Shown: in pieces, positions 1 to 11,415 of the stretch
Position numbering within the stretch: the stretch's first letter is position 1
Layout: every line of letters begins with the position of its first letter
Made by a program: the position numbers and the translations under genes
The notes under the pieces: generated by a model
The model's input: the letters and a program-made list of their open reading frames with translations, nothing else
Database searches by the model: none
What the model was told of the DNA's origin: nothing
Assembly (NCBI RefSeq): GCF_003149145.1
Contig: NZ_QGDQ01000005.1
Coordinates: 1-64,000 of the forward strand
Length of the DNA stretch: 64,000 nucleotides
Origin: Quadrisphaera granulorum
GTDB taxonomy: Bacteria > Actinomycetota > Actinomycetes > Actinomycetales > Quadrisphaeraceae
Direction of reading: 5' to 3'

Positions 1-78
1 TTTGAGCGGACCGATCCATCCTCCGGAGTTCCATCCTCGACCCGCAACCCGAGGTCACGCAGCGTCACCGCAGACGCG

Positions 79-282
79 CTAGTGGCAAAGGCTCATTGAG
101 CGCCCCGCGGAGATCAGGGGCAGGCCTGTGCGGCGGTCGGTGCTGATGCTCACGGGGCCGGGGGCGCCGAGTGCACTGCGCAGCAGCTGGATCACCGCTT
201 CGCTCAGCGTCGTCCCCGCGTCCCGTGCCACTGCTCTTGCTGCGCGGTGGACGTCGTCCGGCAGATCGATCGTCGTCCTCAT
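79..282 (-). CDS. VapB-type antitoxin (ribbon-helix-helix), C-terminus probably frameshifted
   Basis: 67 residues beginning MRTTIDLPDDVHRAARAVA, the usual opening of VapB/CopG-like antitoxins that bind a PIN toxin and their own promoter. The ATG at 282 is chosen because a TACCTT hexamer lies exactly six bases upstream (289-294, complement), which suggests a leaderless mRNA. After GLPLISAGRSMS the protein ends abruptly in LCH. A second frame continues without a stop from there to the window edge with a hydrophilic tail containing VTLRDLGLRVEDG, like the toxin-binding tail of the family. I infer a frameshift near 85-100. The partner toxin, if present, lies beyond base 1. Confidence 0.7.
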   Translation of the reverse strand: MRTTIDLPDDVHRAARAVARDAGTTLSEAVIQLLRSALGAPGPVSISTDRRTGLPLISAGRSMSLCH

Positions 283-288
283 GGGTCG

Positions 289-294
289 AAGGTA
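289..294 (-). promoter_or_regulatory. -10-like box, VapB-type antitoxin
   Basis: TACCTT on the minus strand, six bases before the ATG at 282. No -35 element is evident. Confidence 0.4.
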
Positions 295-365
295 TGTCGG
301 TGCGCAGTGGTGTCCAGGCGGACCCGAGGGGACGGCGCGCAGCATGATGGGGGCGTGATGGCGCG

Positions 366-1493
366 ATGATCGACGAAGCCCTCCTCGACGACCCGGCCGG
401 CCTCGAGGCCGGTGACCCGCTCGGTGTGCTCCGCGCACTGGCTGGCGCCGGTGCTCAGGTGCGCCGCGCGACCGACCACGCCCTCGAATCGGGCATTGCC
501 AAGCTCGACCCGTCCGACCGGCCTCGCGCGGTGCTCGTCGCTGCCCGTGGCGGCTCGGAGGTCGTGGCCGACGCGGTGACGGCGCTCGCCGGGGCAGCCT
601 CGCCGGTGCCGATCATCTCCCGCACCGGCGACGTGCTGCCCGGATGGGTCGGCCCGCTGGACATGGTCGTGTCGGTGTCTCTGTCCGGCTCCCAGAGCCC
701 GGCGATCCCCGTCGTTGCCGAAGCAGGACGACGAGGGGCGCGCGTGCTCACTGTCTCCCGCGAGGGCTCCGCCCTGGCCCGCGTGAGCCAGCAGGTGCGT
801 GGCCTGCACGTGGAGACCCCGTCGCCGGGGCGTGACGCCGTCGCAGTCCCCACCACCCGCACCGCGCTGTGGTCGTTGCTGACGCCGGTGCTGCTGGCCT
901 TCGACCGGCTCGGGCTGCTCAGCGCGGGCCCGTCCGAGCTGACAGCGCTCGCTGACGCTCTCGACGAGGAGGCCCGCGAGAACCGCCCCTCCTCCGACAC
1001 CTTCGTCAACCCCGCCAAGACCCTCGCGGTCGAGCTCGACGGCTCCGTGCCCGTGGTGCTCGGCGACGGTCCCGTCTCTGCCGTGGCCGCGCGCCGCGCC
1101 GCCACCGTGCTGGCTCGCTCAGCGCGCGTGCCGGCCCTCGCCGGGACGCTCCCGGACGACGCCGGCGACGTCGTCGCCACCTTCGGCGGTCCGTTCGCGA
1201 CCACCCCGGACGACGTGTTTGCAGACCCGTTCCTCGACGGACCCGGCGGGCCCAAGCTGCGGCTCATGCTGCTGCGCGAGCACGAGGCCCCGGCCAGCTC
1301 CGCCGTCGTCAGCATTGCCGAGCGCGCCGGGGTGCGCGTCTCGCAGGTGTCCGTGGACGGCGAGACGCCGCTGCAGCGGTTGGGGCTGCTCATCGCCAGG
1401 ACCGACTTTGCCGCCACCTACCTGGCGCTGGGGTCGGGCACCGACCCGGGTTCCAGCCCGCACGTCGCTGACCTGCGCGACTCCCTGCGCTGA
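366..1493 (+). CDS. SIS-domain protein, phosphoglucose/phosphomannose isomerase-like
   Basis: 375 residues with two sugar-isomerase (SIS) folds. The first (about 30-190) contains VLVAARGGSEVVADAV and the serine-rich SVSLSGSQSPAIPVV loop that binds phosphosugars; the second spans about 220-370. The family is the actinobacterial PGI/PMI-like protein that lies beside manA (Rv3256c type), likely acting on hexose phosphates in mannose metabolism. The manA gene normally expected next is absent; a toxin-antitoxin pair and a chemoreceptor occupy its place. The ATG at 366 overlaps the stop of a possible 4-codon leader that starts at GTG 355 (see findings). Substrate cannot be read from sequence. Confidence 0.75.
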   Translation: MIDEALLDDPAGLEAGDPLGVLRALAGAGAQVRRATDHALESGIAKLDPSDRPRAVLVAARGGSEVVADAVTALAGAASPVPIISRTGDVLPGWVGPLDMVVSVSLSGSQSPAIPVVAEAGRRGARVLTVSREGSALARVSQQVRGLHVETPSPGRDAVAVPTTRTALWSLLTPVLLAFDRLGLLSAGPSELTALADALDEEARENRPSSDTFVNPAKTLAVELDGSVPVVLGDGPVSAVAARRAATVLARSARVPALAGTLPDDAGDVVATFGGPFATTPDDVFADPFLDGPGGPKLRLMLLREHEAPASSAVVSIAERAGVRVSQVSVDGETPLQRLGLLIARTDFAATYLALGSGTDPGSSPHVADLRDSLR

Positions 1494-1545
1494 TCCTGGA
1501 TCCAGCGTCTCACCGGTGATGCCGTGAGGGCGTGGAGAAGGTGAC

Positions 1546-1737
1546 GTGCTCGACCGCGTCGCTCGCGGCGCCAGCATGACGATCACCCGCGACGGCGCGG
1601 AGGTCGCTGAGCTGCGTCCGCTGCGCAAGCGTGCCGTGCCCGCCGCCGAGCTCGTCGCTGCATGGCGCCTCCTGCCGTCGGTGGACGCCGACGAGCTGCG
1701 GCGTGACCTCGACGCTGTCGTCGACCCGTCGTGGTGA
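1546..1737 (+). CDS. Phd/YefM-type antitoxin, N-terminally short
   Basis: 63 residues, MLDRVARGASMTITRDGAEV then AELRPL, matching the second half of the Phd/YefM DNA-binding fold. The usual first 20 or so residues are missing: an in-frame TGA at 1525-1527 blocks extension and no other frame supplies them. GTG 1546 follows GGAGAAGG (1533-1540), a good ribosome site, so a short product is plausible. It overlaps the PIN toxin by 7 bases, the usual antitoxin-toxin order. Dimerisation and DNA binding may be impaired because the missing part includes the first strand and helix. Confidence 0.65.
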   Translation: MLDRVARGASMTITRDGAEVAELRPLRKRAVPAAELVAAWRLLPSVDADELRRDLDAVVDPSW

Positions 1738-2138
1738 CCTCGCCGCGGGGACTGCTGGACACCTCCGCGGTAGTCGACCTCGGCAAGCTGTCTGCGGAAG
1801 TGCTGCCTGACGAGTCGCTGATCAGCACGATCACGCTCGCCGAACTGTCCGTGGGTCCGCTCGTTGCCCGCACTGACCGGGAGCGCGAGGCCAGGCTGGC
1901 CCACGTTCAGCTCGCTGAGTCGATGTTCGACGCGGTGCCCTTCGACGCGGCGGCAGCTAGGGCGTTCGGTCGAGTCGCCGGTTCATTGCGGCGCAGCGGT
2001 CGCAAGGTGTCCGCACGTAGCTTCGATGCGCTCATTGCCGCCGTCGCGTTGGCGAATGACGTCCCGGTGTACACCGCACATCCGGACGACTTCCGAGGAA
2101 TCGATGGTCTCGAGGTCCACGCCGTCGAGGTTGACTAG
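1731..2138 (+). CDS. vapC: PIN-domain ribonuclease toxin, VapC family
   Basis: 135 residues. The acidic PIN active-site residues are all present: D10 in LLDTSAVVD, E38 in LAELS, D99 in SFDALIAA and D119/D120 in HPDD. VapC toxins cleave specific RNAs, often tRNA, when free of antitoxin. Two GTG codons (1731 and 1734) could start it. Translation is probably coupled to the upstream Phd-type antitoxin through the 7-base overlap. The pairing of a PIN toxin with a Phd-type antitoxin is common. The toxin looks intact although the antitoxin is short. Confidence 0.85.
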   Translation: MVTSPRGLLDTSAVVDLGKLSAEVLPDESLISTITLAELSVGPLVARTDREREARLAHVQLAESMFDAVPFDAAAARAFGRVAGSLRRSGRKVSARSFDALIAAVALANDVPVYTAHPDDFRGIDGLEVHAVEVD

Positions 2139-2151
2139 GCGATTCCGGGCG

Positions 2152-3741
2152 TCAGTAGCGGAACAGTGCCACCTGGGCGCGCAGCGCCGTCGCCATCGCC
2201 GCAAGGCCCTCGATGGAGCTGCTCGCCGCAGACACCGACGTGCTCGTGGTGTCCGCCGCAGAGGTGACCCCGCCGATGGTGGCCGCGATCTGCTGCGCGC
2301 CGTCCGCGGCCTCGCCCACCGAGCGGGACATCTCCTGCGTCGTCGCCGACTGTTCCTCCACCGCCGAGGCGATGGTGGTCTGGAAGGTGGAGATCTGCGA
2401 GATGACGTCGGTGATCTGAGAGATCGCGGTGGCCGCGCCGGCGGAGTCGGTCTGGATGGTCTCCACACGCCGGGCGATGTCCTCGGTGGCGCGGGCGGTC
2501 TCGCGGGCCAGGTCCTTGACCTCCCCGGCGACCACCGCGAAGCCCTTGCCGAGCTCCCCGGCACGAGCCGCTTCGATGGTGGCGTTCAACGCCAGCAGGT
2601 TGGTCTGCTCGGCGATGGAGGTGATGACCTTGACGACGTCCCCAATCTCCCGGCTGGACGCCGCCAGCTGGGTCACCGTGCCAGAGGCAGCCTCGGCGGC
2701 GCTGACCGCGTCGGAGGCCACCCGCGTCGCCTCCGACGTGGAGCGAGCGATCTCGCGGATCGCCGAGCCCATCTCGTCGGCGCCTGCGGCGACGGTCTGC
2801 ACGCTCGCGGAGACCTCGTGGGCGGTACGGGCAACCTGACCCGACTGAGTGCTCGTCTGCCCGGCGGCGTCGGTGATGCGCGACGTGCTCGAGGCCAGTT
2901 CCGAGGAGGCTGCGGCGACCTGGTCGGCCGAACTCACGACAGACGCCATGACACCCCGCAGCGACTCCAGGGCGGAGGCCAGCGAGCGCGACACGTCGCC
3001 GAGCTCGTCACGGTCGTGCACTCGAGGCACCACGGTGAGGTCACCGGCGGCGAGCGCGTCGGTGGCGGTGCGCACGGACGCGAGCGCCCGCACCATGCGT
3101 CGCACCACGAGCAGCGCGATGGCCCCCGCGACGAGGATGCCCGCGACCAGTGCCGCCCACAGCGTCCGCTCCGCGGCCATGGCATCGGCGGAGCCGGCAC
3201 CGGCGATGGTGCCGGCGACGTCACGGTTGTGGTCGGCCTCCGCCTGGATGTCGTCCATGACGGCGTCGACGGCGGCCTGGAGCGGACCGGTGATCACTGC
3301 TGACGCGGCACCGGGTTGGCCGTTCGTGGCAGCGGGCACCAGCTGCTGGGTGGCCACGACGTAGTAGGTGCCCAGGTCCTTGGACAGCTTCGTATAGGCA
3401 GCCGGGCTCGAGGCGTACGTCTCGAACCCCTTCAGCTGCCCGTCGATCTTGTCCTTCCGCTCGGCGAGCTCCGTGACCAGATCGGCGCGAGCGGCCGCGT
3501 CCAGGGAGTCATACGAGGCGTAGCGGGCGCGGTCGCCCTGGTAGGAGCGCTGCAGGTCGTTGAGCTTGCTCATCGGCACCACGGCCTCGGCGTACAGATG
3601 CTGCTCGCCCTCGGCCAAGGAGTGCAGCTTTGCGACGGCGAGCACCGTCAGGCCCGTGCTCACCACACCCAGCAGCGCCAGGGAGGTGCCCATCTTGACC
3701 GTGAGGGACCTGTCGGTGAAGAAGCGGAGGGCGGAGGGCAT
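2152..3741 (-). CDS. methyl-accepting chemotaxis protein (chemoreceptor)
   Basis: 529 residues. TM1 is at about 17-37, a four-helix-bundle sensing region at 40-190, TM2 at 193-214, a HAMP domain at 213-265 and the cytoplasmic signalling coiled coil to the end. The hairpin tip reads [19 protein letters not shown], the CheA/CheW contact motif. Start ATG 3741 has AGGAG six bases upstream. No cheA, cheW, cheY, cheR or flagellar gene is in the window, so this is an orphan receptor feeding a system encoded elsewhere. Its stop is only 14 bases from the convergent vapC. The ligand is unknown. Confidence 0.93.
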   Translation of the reverse strand: MPSALRFFTDRSLTVKMGTSLALLGVVSTGLTVLAVAKLHSLAEGEQHLYAEAVVPMSKLNDLQRSYQGDRARYASYDSLDAAARADLVTELAERKDKIDGQLKGFETYASSPAAYTKLSKDLGTYYVVATQQLVPAATNGQPGAASAVITGPLQAAVDAVMDDIQAEADHNRDVAGTIAGAGSADAMAAERTLWAALVAGILVAGAIALLVVRRMVRALASVRTATDALAAGDLTVVPRVHDRDELGDVSRSLASALESLRGVMASVVSSADQVAAASSELASSTSRITDAAGQTSTQSGQVARTAHEVSASVQTVAAGADEMGSAIREIARSTSEATRVASDAVSAAEAASGTVTQLAASSREIGDVVKVITSIAEQTNLLALNATIEAARAGELGKGFAVVAGEVKDLARETARATEDIARRVETIQTDSAGAATAISQITDVISQISTFQTTIASAVEEQSATTQEMSRSVGEAADGAQQIAATIGGVTSAADTTSTSVSAASSSIEGLAAMATALRAQVALFRY

Positions 3742-4051
3742 CGGTGCTCCTGCTCTGCGGCTGCTGCTCTGCTGCCTGTCGGCTCTCTGCTGAACCGTCC
3801 CGTCGTCATCGGCCACCAGCGCCCCGGCTTGAGCGTGAGCGCCGTCCCTGAGGAGAGGGACGACCTGCGCTCGCCTGTCCCGGCTCTCGTGTTCGGGATC
3901 GGCCGTCCGGGTGGGCGCGGTTACGATGGGTGTGCTCGGCGTCGGTGCTGACCGAGGCCCAGAGGGGCTGCGCCGGCAGGTCATCGACGGATGCTGCCCC
4001 CTTTGCGGCGCTGCAGCGTCCGTTCCTCGCCTACCCTCTGGAGACCCCCTG
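3742..4051. other. divergent intergenic region, MCP gene / ahcY
   Basis: 310 bases with no convincing gene. It holds a TACGAT hexamer at 3922-3927 that could be a -10 box for ahcY, a small hairpin TCGGT-GCTG-ACCGA at 3942-3955, and the ahcY ribosome site GGAG at 4040-4043. On the minus strand it carries AGGAG for the chemoreceptor. I tested for an S-adenosylhomocysteine riboswitch and found no convincing fold. Confidence 0.4.
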
Positions 4052-5488
<1,437 letters not shown>

Positions 5489-5527
5489 GCCGCTGATCAG
5501 CCGCTGGCCGGCTGACGCGCTCCCGGC

Positions 5528-5558
5528 GGGCCGTCCCCTCACCTCGAGGGGGCGGCCC
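5528..5558 (+). terminator. hairpin after ahcY
   Basis: GGGCCGTCCCC pairs with GGGGGCGGCCC around a short loop, 40 bases after the ahcY stop. There is no T-run, as usual in high-GC Actinobacteria. Confidence 0.65.
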
Positions 5559-5571
5559 GTCGTCGTCCCCG

Positions 5572-5619
5572 CCCCCTCTCTTCCCGCACTTTCCGCGGAA
5601 AGTGCGGGAAGAGAGGGGG
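5572..5619. repeat. 48-bp perfect palindrome between convergent genes
   Basis: Two perfectly complementary 24-base arms meet at TTCCG/CGGAA (centre between 5595 and 5596) with no loop. Pairing resumes outside the arms with GTCGTCGTCC and GGACGACGAC after a 5-base bulge. It lies between ahcY (+) and the RDD gene (-), so a bidirectional terminator is the simplest role. Confidence 0.85.
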
Positions 5620-5657
5620 ACGACGACGGCGGAGGTGGGTCCTGCCGAGGGGGTCTC

Positions 5658-6488
5658 TCAGAGGCCGGTGAGACGGCGCGCCTGGTCGTGCAGGGCGTCC
5701 CGGCGGGCGCGCTCGCGCAGCGCACGGGCCGTGTCGCGGTCGCGCCGTTCCGCGAGCACCGCAGCCAGCAGCCGCTCGGGCGGTGTGCCGGGCGGCGGCG
5801 GGGGAGCGACCAGCGCGGAGACCTCCGCCGCGAGCGCCCCCAGCACCCGCTCCCGCGAGGACGGGTGCAGGCTCTCGGCGCGCGACAGGGCGGTGCGCGC
5901 CGCCACCGCGAGGCGCCCCGGCAGCATGCCGACGTCTGCGCTGCGCGCCCAGGCCGCCAGCTCGGGCGCCTGCGGCAGCGGTGTCGGTCGGGGGCGCGCG
6001 ACCCTGTCGCGCACCACCACGGTGCCAGCGAGGTGGTCACCGACGCGCTTGCCGCGAGGGGACGCCAGCGACGCGATCGCGGCCACCGACCCGCCCGCGA
6101 TCCACAGCTCGCCCACCCCCGCCAGCGCGCGCACCAGCGCCTGGCGGGCTCGGATGGGGCCGCCGTCGTCACGGACCACGCGCAACCCTGCGGCGGCCTT
6201 GCCGGGGGAGCGGCCGCGGCTGAGGGTCTCCCACGTCAGTGGCAGGACGACGAGCACGAGCACCGAGAGGGCCACGGCGGTGGCGGCCAGGGTCGCCTCG
6301 TCGGCGCCGTCGGTCGCGACCGTCACGACGATGATCCCGCCGACGAACGCTGCCAGTTGGATGGCGACGTCGAGCGCGAGTGCGAGCACCCGCGAGAGCA
6401 GACCGGCGGTGCGGACCTCCAGCTCCACCGCTTCGCCCGTGACGAGCGCCGGGGGCAGCGCGAGCAGGTCGTCGTCGTGCTCCGCCAC
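5658..6488 (-). CDS. RDD-family membrane protein
   Basis: 276 residues. The RDD domain fills the first two thirds, with membrane segments at about 27-55, 68-90 and 118-140 and the family pattern SRGRSPGKAAAGLRVVRDDGG between them. The soluble tail of roughly 110 residues is rich in Arg, Ala and Pro. RDD proteins are proposed transporters, but function is poorly defined. GTG 6488 is chosen because GGGAGG precedes it by 8 bases. It is divergent from the DUF95 gene and close to the MoxR-DUF58 operon, a grouping seen in many Actinobacteria. Confidence 0.8.
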   Translation of the reverse strand: MAEHDDDLLALPPALVTGEAVELEVRTAGLLSRVLALALDVAIQLAAFVGGIIVVTVATDGADEATLAATAVALSVLVLVVLPLTWETLSRGRSPGKAAAGLRVVRDDGGPIRARQALVRALAGVGELWIAGGSVAAIASLASPRGKRVGDHLAGTVVVRDRVARPRPTPLPQAPELAAWARSADVGMLPGRLAVAARTALSRAESLHPSSRERVLGALAAEVSALVAPPPPPGTPPERLLAAVLAERRDRDTARALRERARRDALHDQARRLTGL

Positions 6489-6555
6489 GTGAGGCCCCTC
6501 CCGAGTGCGATCCCACCGGCAGTCTGACGGGTCGCCGGCACGGCACACTGGGCGG

Positions 6556-7551
6556 GTGGACGCCGAGGCCTTCGCGGCCGTGCACTCCGACGAGTGGGAC
6601 GAGCTGGAGCAGCTGCTGCGGCGCCGGCACCTGACCGGTGCCCAGGCCGACCGGTTGGTGCTGCTGTACCAGCGCGCTGCGACGCACCTGTCGCAGGTGC
6701 GGTCCTCCGGTGCCGACCCCGCCGTCGTCGCGCACCTGTCCCGCCTCGTGGCCCGCGCCCGCACCCGCCTCGCGGGGGCGCGCGAGCCCGCCTGGCGCGA
6801 CCTGGCCCGCTTCGTCACGACGTCCTTCCCCGCCGCGCTGTGGCGGGTGCGCTGGTGGACGGCGGGCGCGGCGGCCTTCACGGTGCTCGTGGGCACCGCG
6901 ACGGCGGTGTGGATCGTGCGCGACCCCGCCGTCCTCGCGTCCCTCGGCACCGACGAGCAGCTGCGCCAGTACGTCGAGTCCGACTTCGCCGGGTACTACT
7001 CGGCTGACCCGGCGGCGGCGTTCTCGGCGCGCGTATGGACCAACAACGCGTGGATCGCGGCGCAGTGCGTGATCTTCGGTGTCAGTGGCATCTGGGTGCC
7101 GATCGTGCTGTTCCAGAACGCCGTGGGCATCGGCCAGGCCGCCGGCCTCATGATCAGCTACGGGCAGGGGCCGCTGTTCTTCGGGCTGATCATCCCGCAC
7201 GGCCTGCTGGAGCTGACCTCGGTGTTCGTGGCCGCCGGCGCGGGGCTGAAGCTGTTCTGGGCGCTGGTCGACCCCGGCCCCCGGCCCCGGTCACAAGCAC
7301 TCGCCGAGGAGGGCCGCGCCCTCGTGACGGTGGCGCTGGGCTTGGTGGTGGTGCTGGCGCTGTCGGGCCTCGTCGAGGGCTTCGTCACACCCAGCGGTCT
7401 GCCGACGTGGGCGCGCATCGGCATTGGCGCTCTCGCGCTGGCGGCCTTCCTCGTCTACGGCGGGGTGCTCGGGCGCCGCGCCACCCGTCGCGGTGAGACC
7501 GGCGACATCCGCGAGGAGCAGCGCGAAGCCGTGCAGCCCATCGCCGGCTGA
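6556..7551 (+). CDS. stage II sporulation protein M-like (DUF95) membrane protein
   Basis: 331 residues. A helical cytoplasmic N-terminus of about 90 residues precedes five predicted membrane segments, including WWTAGAAAFTVLVG, IWVPIVLFQNAVGIG and the conserved FGLIIPHGLLELTSVF. SpoIIM/DUF95 proteins are integral membrane proteins; in Bacillus SpoIIM belongs to the engulfment peptidoglycan hydrolase complex, whereas in non-sporing Actinobacteria the role is unknown. GTG 6556 has CACACT exactly six bases upstream (6544-6549) and no ribosome site, so I infer a leaderless mRNA. It converges on the DUF58 gene. Confidence 0.85.
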   Translation: MDAEAFAAVHSDEWDELEQLLRRRHLTGAQADRLVLLYQRAATHLSQVRSSGADPAVVAHLSRLVARARTRLAGAREPAWRDLARFVTTSFPAALWRVRWWTAGAAAFTVLVGTATAVWIVRDPAVLASLGTDEQLRQYVESDFAGYYSADPAAAFSARVWTNNAWIAAQCVIFGVSGIWVPIVLFQNAVGIGQAAGLMISYGQGPLFFGLIIPHGLLELTSVFVAAGAGLKLFWALVDPGPRPRSQALAEEGRALVTVALGLVVVLALSGLVEGFVTPSGLPTWARIGIGALALAAFLVYGGVLGRRATRRGETGDIREEQREAVQPIAG

Positions 7552-7569
7552 GCTACTCCGCGGACCGGC

Positions 7570-8928
7570 TCACAGGCGTCCGGCGGCCTTGAGCGAGAGA
7601 TACGCATCGGTGAGCGCAGGCGGTAGCCGTTCGGGGTCGGCGTCGACCACCACTGCGCCGGTGCGCCGTACGAGCGCCGTCAGCGCCGCGCGCTCCAGGC
7701 GGGTCCGCTCCGCGGCGGCCGCCGTGTACGCGTCGGTGGCGCTGACACCGGAAACGCCACGCTCGGCGGCCATCGCATCCAGCGCCGGGTCGGCCACCGA
7801 CGCCACCACCACGGTGTGCAGCTCCGTGAGCGTGGCGAGCACCGGCAGCAGCCCCGCCTCCGCGGCGGGCTCCAGCGGCGTGAGCAGCACGAGCAGCCCG
7901 CGGTGCGGCATCCGTCGTCGCACCTGGGCGACCAGCGCCGGCCAGTCCGACTCCACCAGCGCCGGCTCCAGCGGCGCCATGGCCTGCACGAGCGCCGGCA
8001 TGAGCGCCGGCGGCCGCTGCCCGGACACGGAGGCGCGCACCACCCTGTCGGCGGCGAGTAGGTCCACCCGGTCACCCGCCGTCGCCGCGACCGCCGCCAG
8101 CAGCAGCGCCGCGTCCATGGCGGCGTCCAGCCGCGGGGCGTCACCGATGCGCGCCGCCGCCGTCCGGGAGGTGTCGAGCACCACGAGCACCCGCCGGTCG
8201 CGCTCGGGCCGCCACGTCCGCACCACCAGCGAGCCGCGGCGCGCGGTGGCGCGCCAGTCGAGCGAGCGGGCGTCGTCGCCGTCCACCCACTCCCGCAGGC
8301 TGTCGAACTCCGTGCCCTGTCCGCGCACCTGCACGCTGGCCGATCCGTCCAGCTGCCGCAGCCGCTCCAGCGCCGCGGGCAGGTGCCGCCGCGAGGTGAA
8401 CGGCGGCAGCACCCGCACCCGCCCCGGCGCGGGCAGCGTCCGCTGCCGCCCCGCGATCCCCAGCGGCCCGAGCGACCTCACCACCACGGACGCCACCTCA
8501 CGGTCTCCGCGACGTCGCGGCTCCAGCTCGGTCACCAGCTGGCGCCGCTCCCCGGGGGGCACGTCGAGCCGGTGCCTGCCTCGATCGGGGACGACGACGC
8601 CCGCCGACGGCCCCCACGCGTCACGCAGCGCTCCGCGCACCCGGCGCCCTCCGGTGCTCTCCACCACGAGCGGCACGGCGGTCCGCTCCCCGAGGCGCAC
8701 CGAGCCAGGTTCCTCGCGCCGCACGGTCAGCGACCGCGGCGAGCCCGCCAGCAGCAGGTCGAGCACGGTGAGCAGGACGACGACAGCGGCCCAGCCCAGC
8801 ACGCCCGCCCAGCGCAGCCAGCCGCCCGCACCGTCCGGGGCAGCGGCCGGATCCACCAGGGCGGGCACGAGCGCCGCCGGCAGCACACCCAGCGCCACCA
8901 GCAGCACCCACCGGCCGGTCAGCACCAC
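7570..8928 (-). CDS. DUF58 protein, MoxR-associated
   Basis: 452 residues. Two N-terminal membrane helices (about 5-25 and 38-58) are followed by a beta-rich region and a von Willebrand A-like domain. The DUF58 signature is visible as SLDWRATAR followed by RRVLVVLDTSRT. DUF58 proteins partner with MoxR AAA+ ATPases in chaperone-like assembly modules. GTG 8928 is used, with GAGGG upstream; GTG 8925 is an alternative. It is the last gene of a five-gene minus-strand operon, 22 bases after the MoxR gene. Confidence 0.87.
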   Translation of the reverse strand: MVLTGRWVLLVALGVLPAALVPALVDPAAAPDGAGGWLRWAGVLGWAAVVVLLTVLDLLLAGSPRSLTVRREEPGSVRLGERTAVPLVVESTGGRRVRGALRDAWGPSAGVVVPDRGRHRLDVPPGERRQLVTELEPRRRGDREVASVVVRSLGPLGIAGRQRTLPAPGRVRVLPPFTSRRHLPAALERLRQLDGSASVQVRGQGTEFDSLREWVDGDDARSLDWRATARRGSLVVRTWRPERDRRVLVVLDTSRTAAARIGDAPRLDAAMDAALLLAAVAATAGDRVDLLAADRVVRASVSGQRPPALMPALVQAMAPLEPALVESDWPALVAQVRRRMPHRGLLVLLTPLEPAAEAGLLPVLATLTELHTVVVASVADPALDAMAAERGVSGVSATDAYTAAAAERTRLERAALTALVRRTGAVVVDADPERLPPALTDAYLSLKAAGRL

Positions 8929-8950
8929 GGCAGGGCCCTCACCGCGCCGA

Positions 8951-9936
8951 TCACCGGGGGACCGGGACGCCGGCCAGCACGCTCTCGAGCACCGCGTCGA
9001 CGCTGGCGCCGTCCAGCTCGGCCTCCGGGCGCAGCTGCACGCGGTGGCGCAGCACGGGCAGGCTGAACGCCTTGACGTCGTCCGGCACCACGTAGTCGCG
9101 ACCCGTGAGCCACGCCCAGGCACGCGCGGCGGCCAGCAGCGCGGTGGCCCCGCGGGGCGAGGCACCCAGGCGCAGCGACGGCGCCGTGCGGGTGGCCCGG
9201 GCCACGTCGACGACGTACTCCACCACCTCGCGAGCCACATGCACCCGCGCGACGGCCGCACGCGCCGCGGCCAGGTCGTCGGGACCGGCGACGGCCCGCA
9301 CGCCCGCGGCGGCCAGGTCGCGCGGGTCGAACCCCGCGGCGTGCCGGGCCAGCACCTCCACCTCGGTGTCGCGCGGCGGCAATGGCACCACGAGCTTCAG
9401 CAGGAACCTGTCGAGCTGCGCCTCCGGCAGCGGGTAGGTGCCCTCCTGCTCGACGGGGTTCTGCGTGGCGGCCACGAGGAACGGCTCCGGCAGCCGGTGC
9501 GCGACGCCGTCGACGGTGACCTGACGCTCCTCCATCGCCTCCAGCAGCGACGCCTGTGTCTTCGGCGGCGTGCGGTTGATCTCGTCAGCCAGCAGCAGCT
9601 GAGTGAACACCGGCCCGGGGCGGAAGGTGAACTCCCCGGCGCGCGCGTCGAAGACGAGGGACCCGGTGACGTCACCGGGCATGAGGTCGGGCGTGAACTG
9701 CACGCGCTTGCTGTTCATCGACAGCGACGCCGACAGCGCCCTGACCAGCAGGGTCTTGGCAGTGCCGGGCACGCCCTCCAGGAGCACGTGGCCGCCGCAC
9801 AGCAGGGCGACGACGACGCCGGTCACCACGCCCTCCTGGCCCACGACGGCCTTGCCGACCTCGGCGCGGACGGCGGCGAGCGCCGCTCGGGCGCGCTCGT
9901 CCGAGCCCTGGGGCGTCTGCTCGGCGGGGGAGTCGG

Positions 9937-9940
<4 letters not shown>
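8951..9940 (-). CDS. MoxR-family AAA+ ATPase
   Basis: 329 residues. The Walker A motif is GVPGTAKT with K62, Walker B is LLLADEINRTPPK, and the sensor 1 segment is ATQNPVEQEGTYPLPEAQLDRF, all hallmarks of the MoxR family. These ATPases remodel or activate partner proteins carrying DUF58/VWA domains. GTG 9940 overlaps the stop of the preceding DUF4350 gene by four bases and has GGAGG seven bases upstream. The module lies just upstream of, and divergent from, mtrA, suggesting an envelope-related client, which is inference. Confidence 0.93.

Positions 9941-11411
<1,471 letters not shown>

Positions 11412-11415
<4 letters not shown>

Noticed and set aside
3942-4035. S-adenosylhomocysteine riboswitch upstream of ahcY
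   Set aside because: GAGG, GGCTGC and GGCGCT fragments recall the consensus, but the P1 stem and pseudoknot pairing do not form; only a small local hairpin does.
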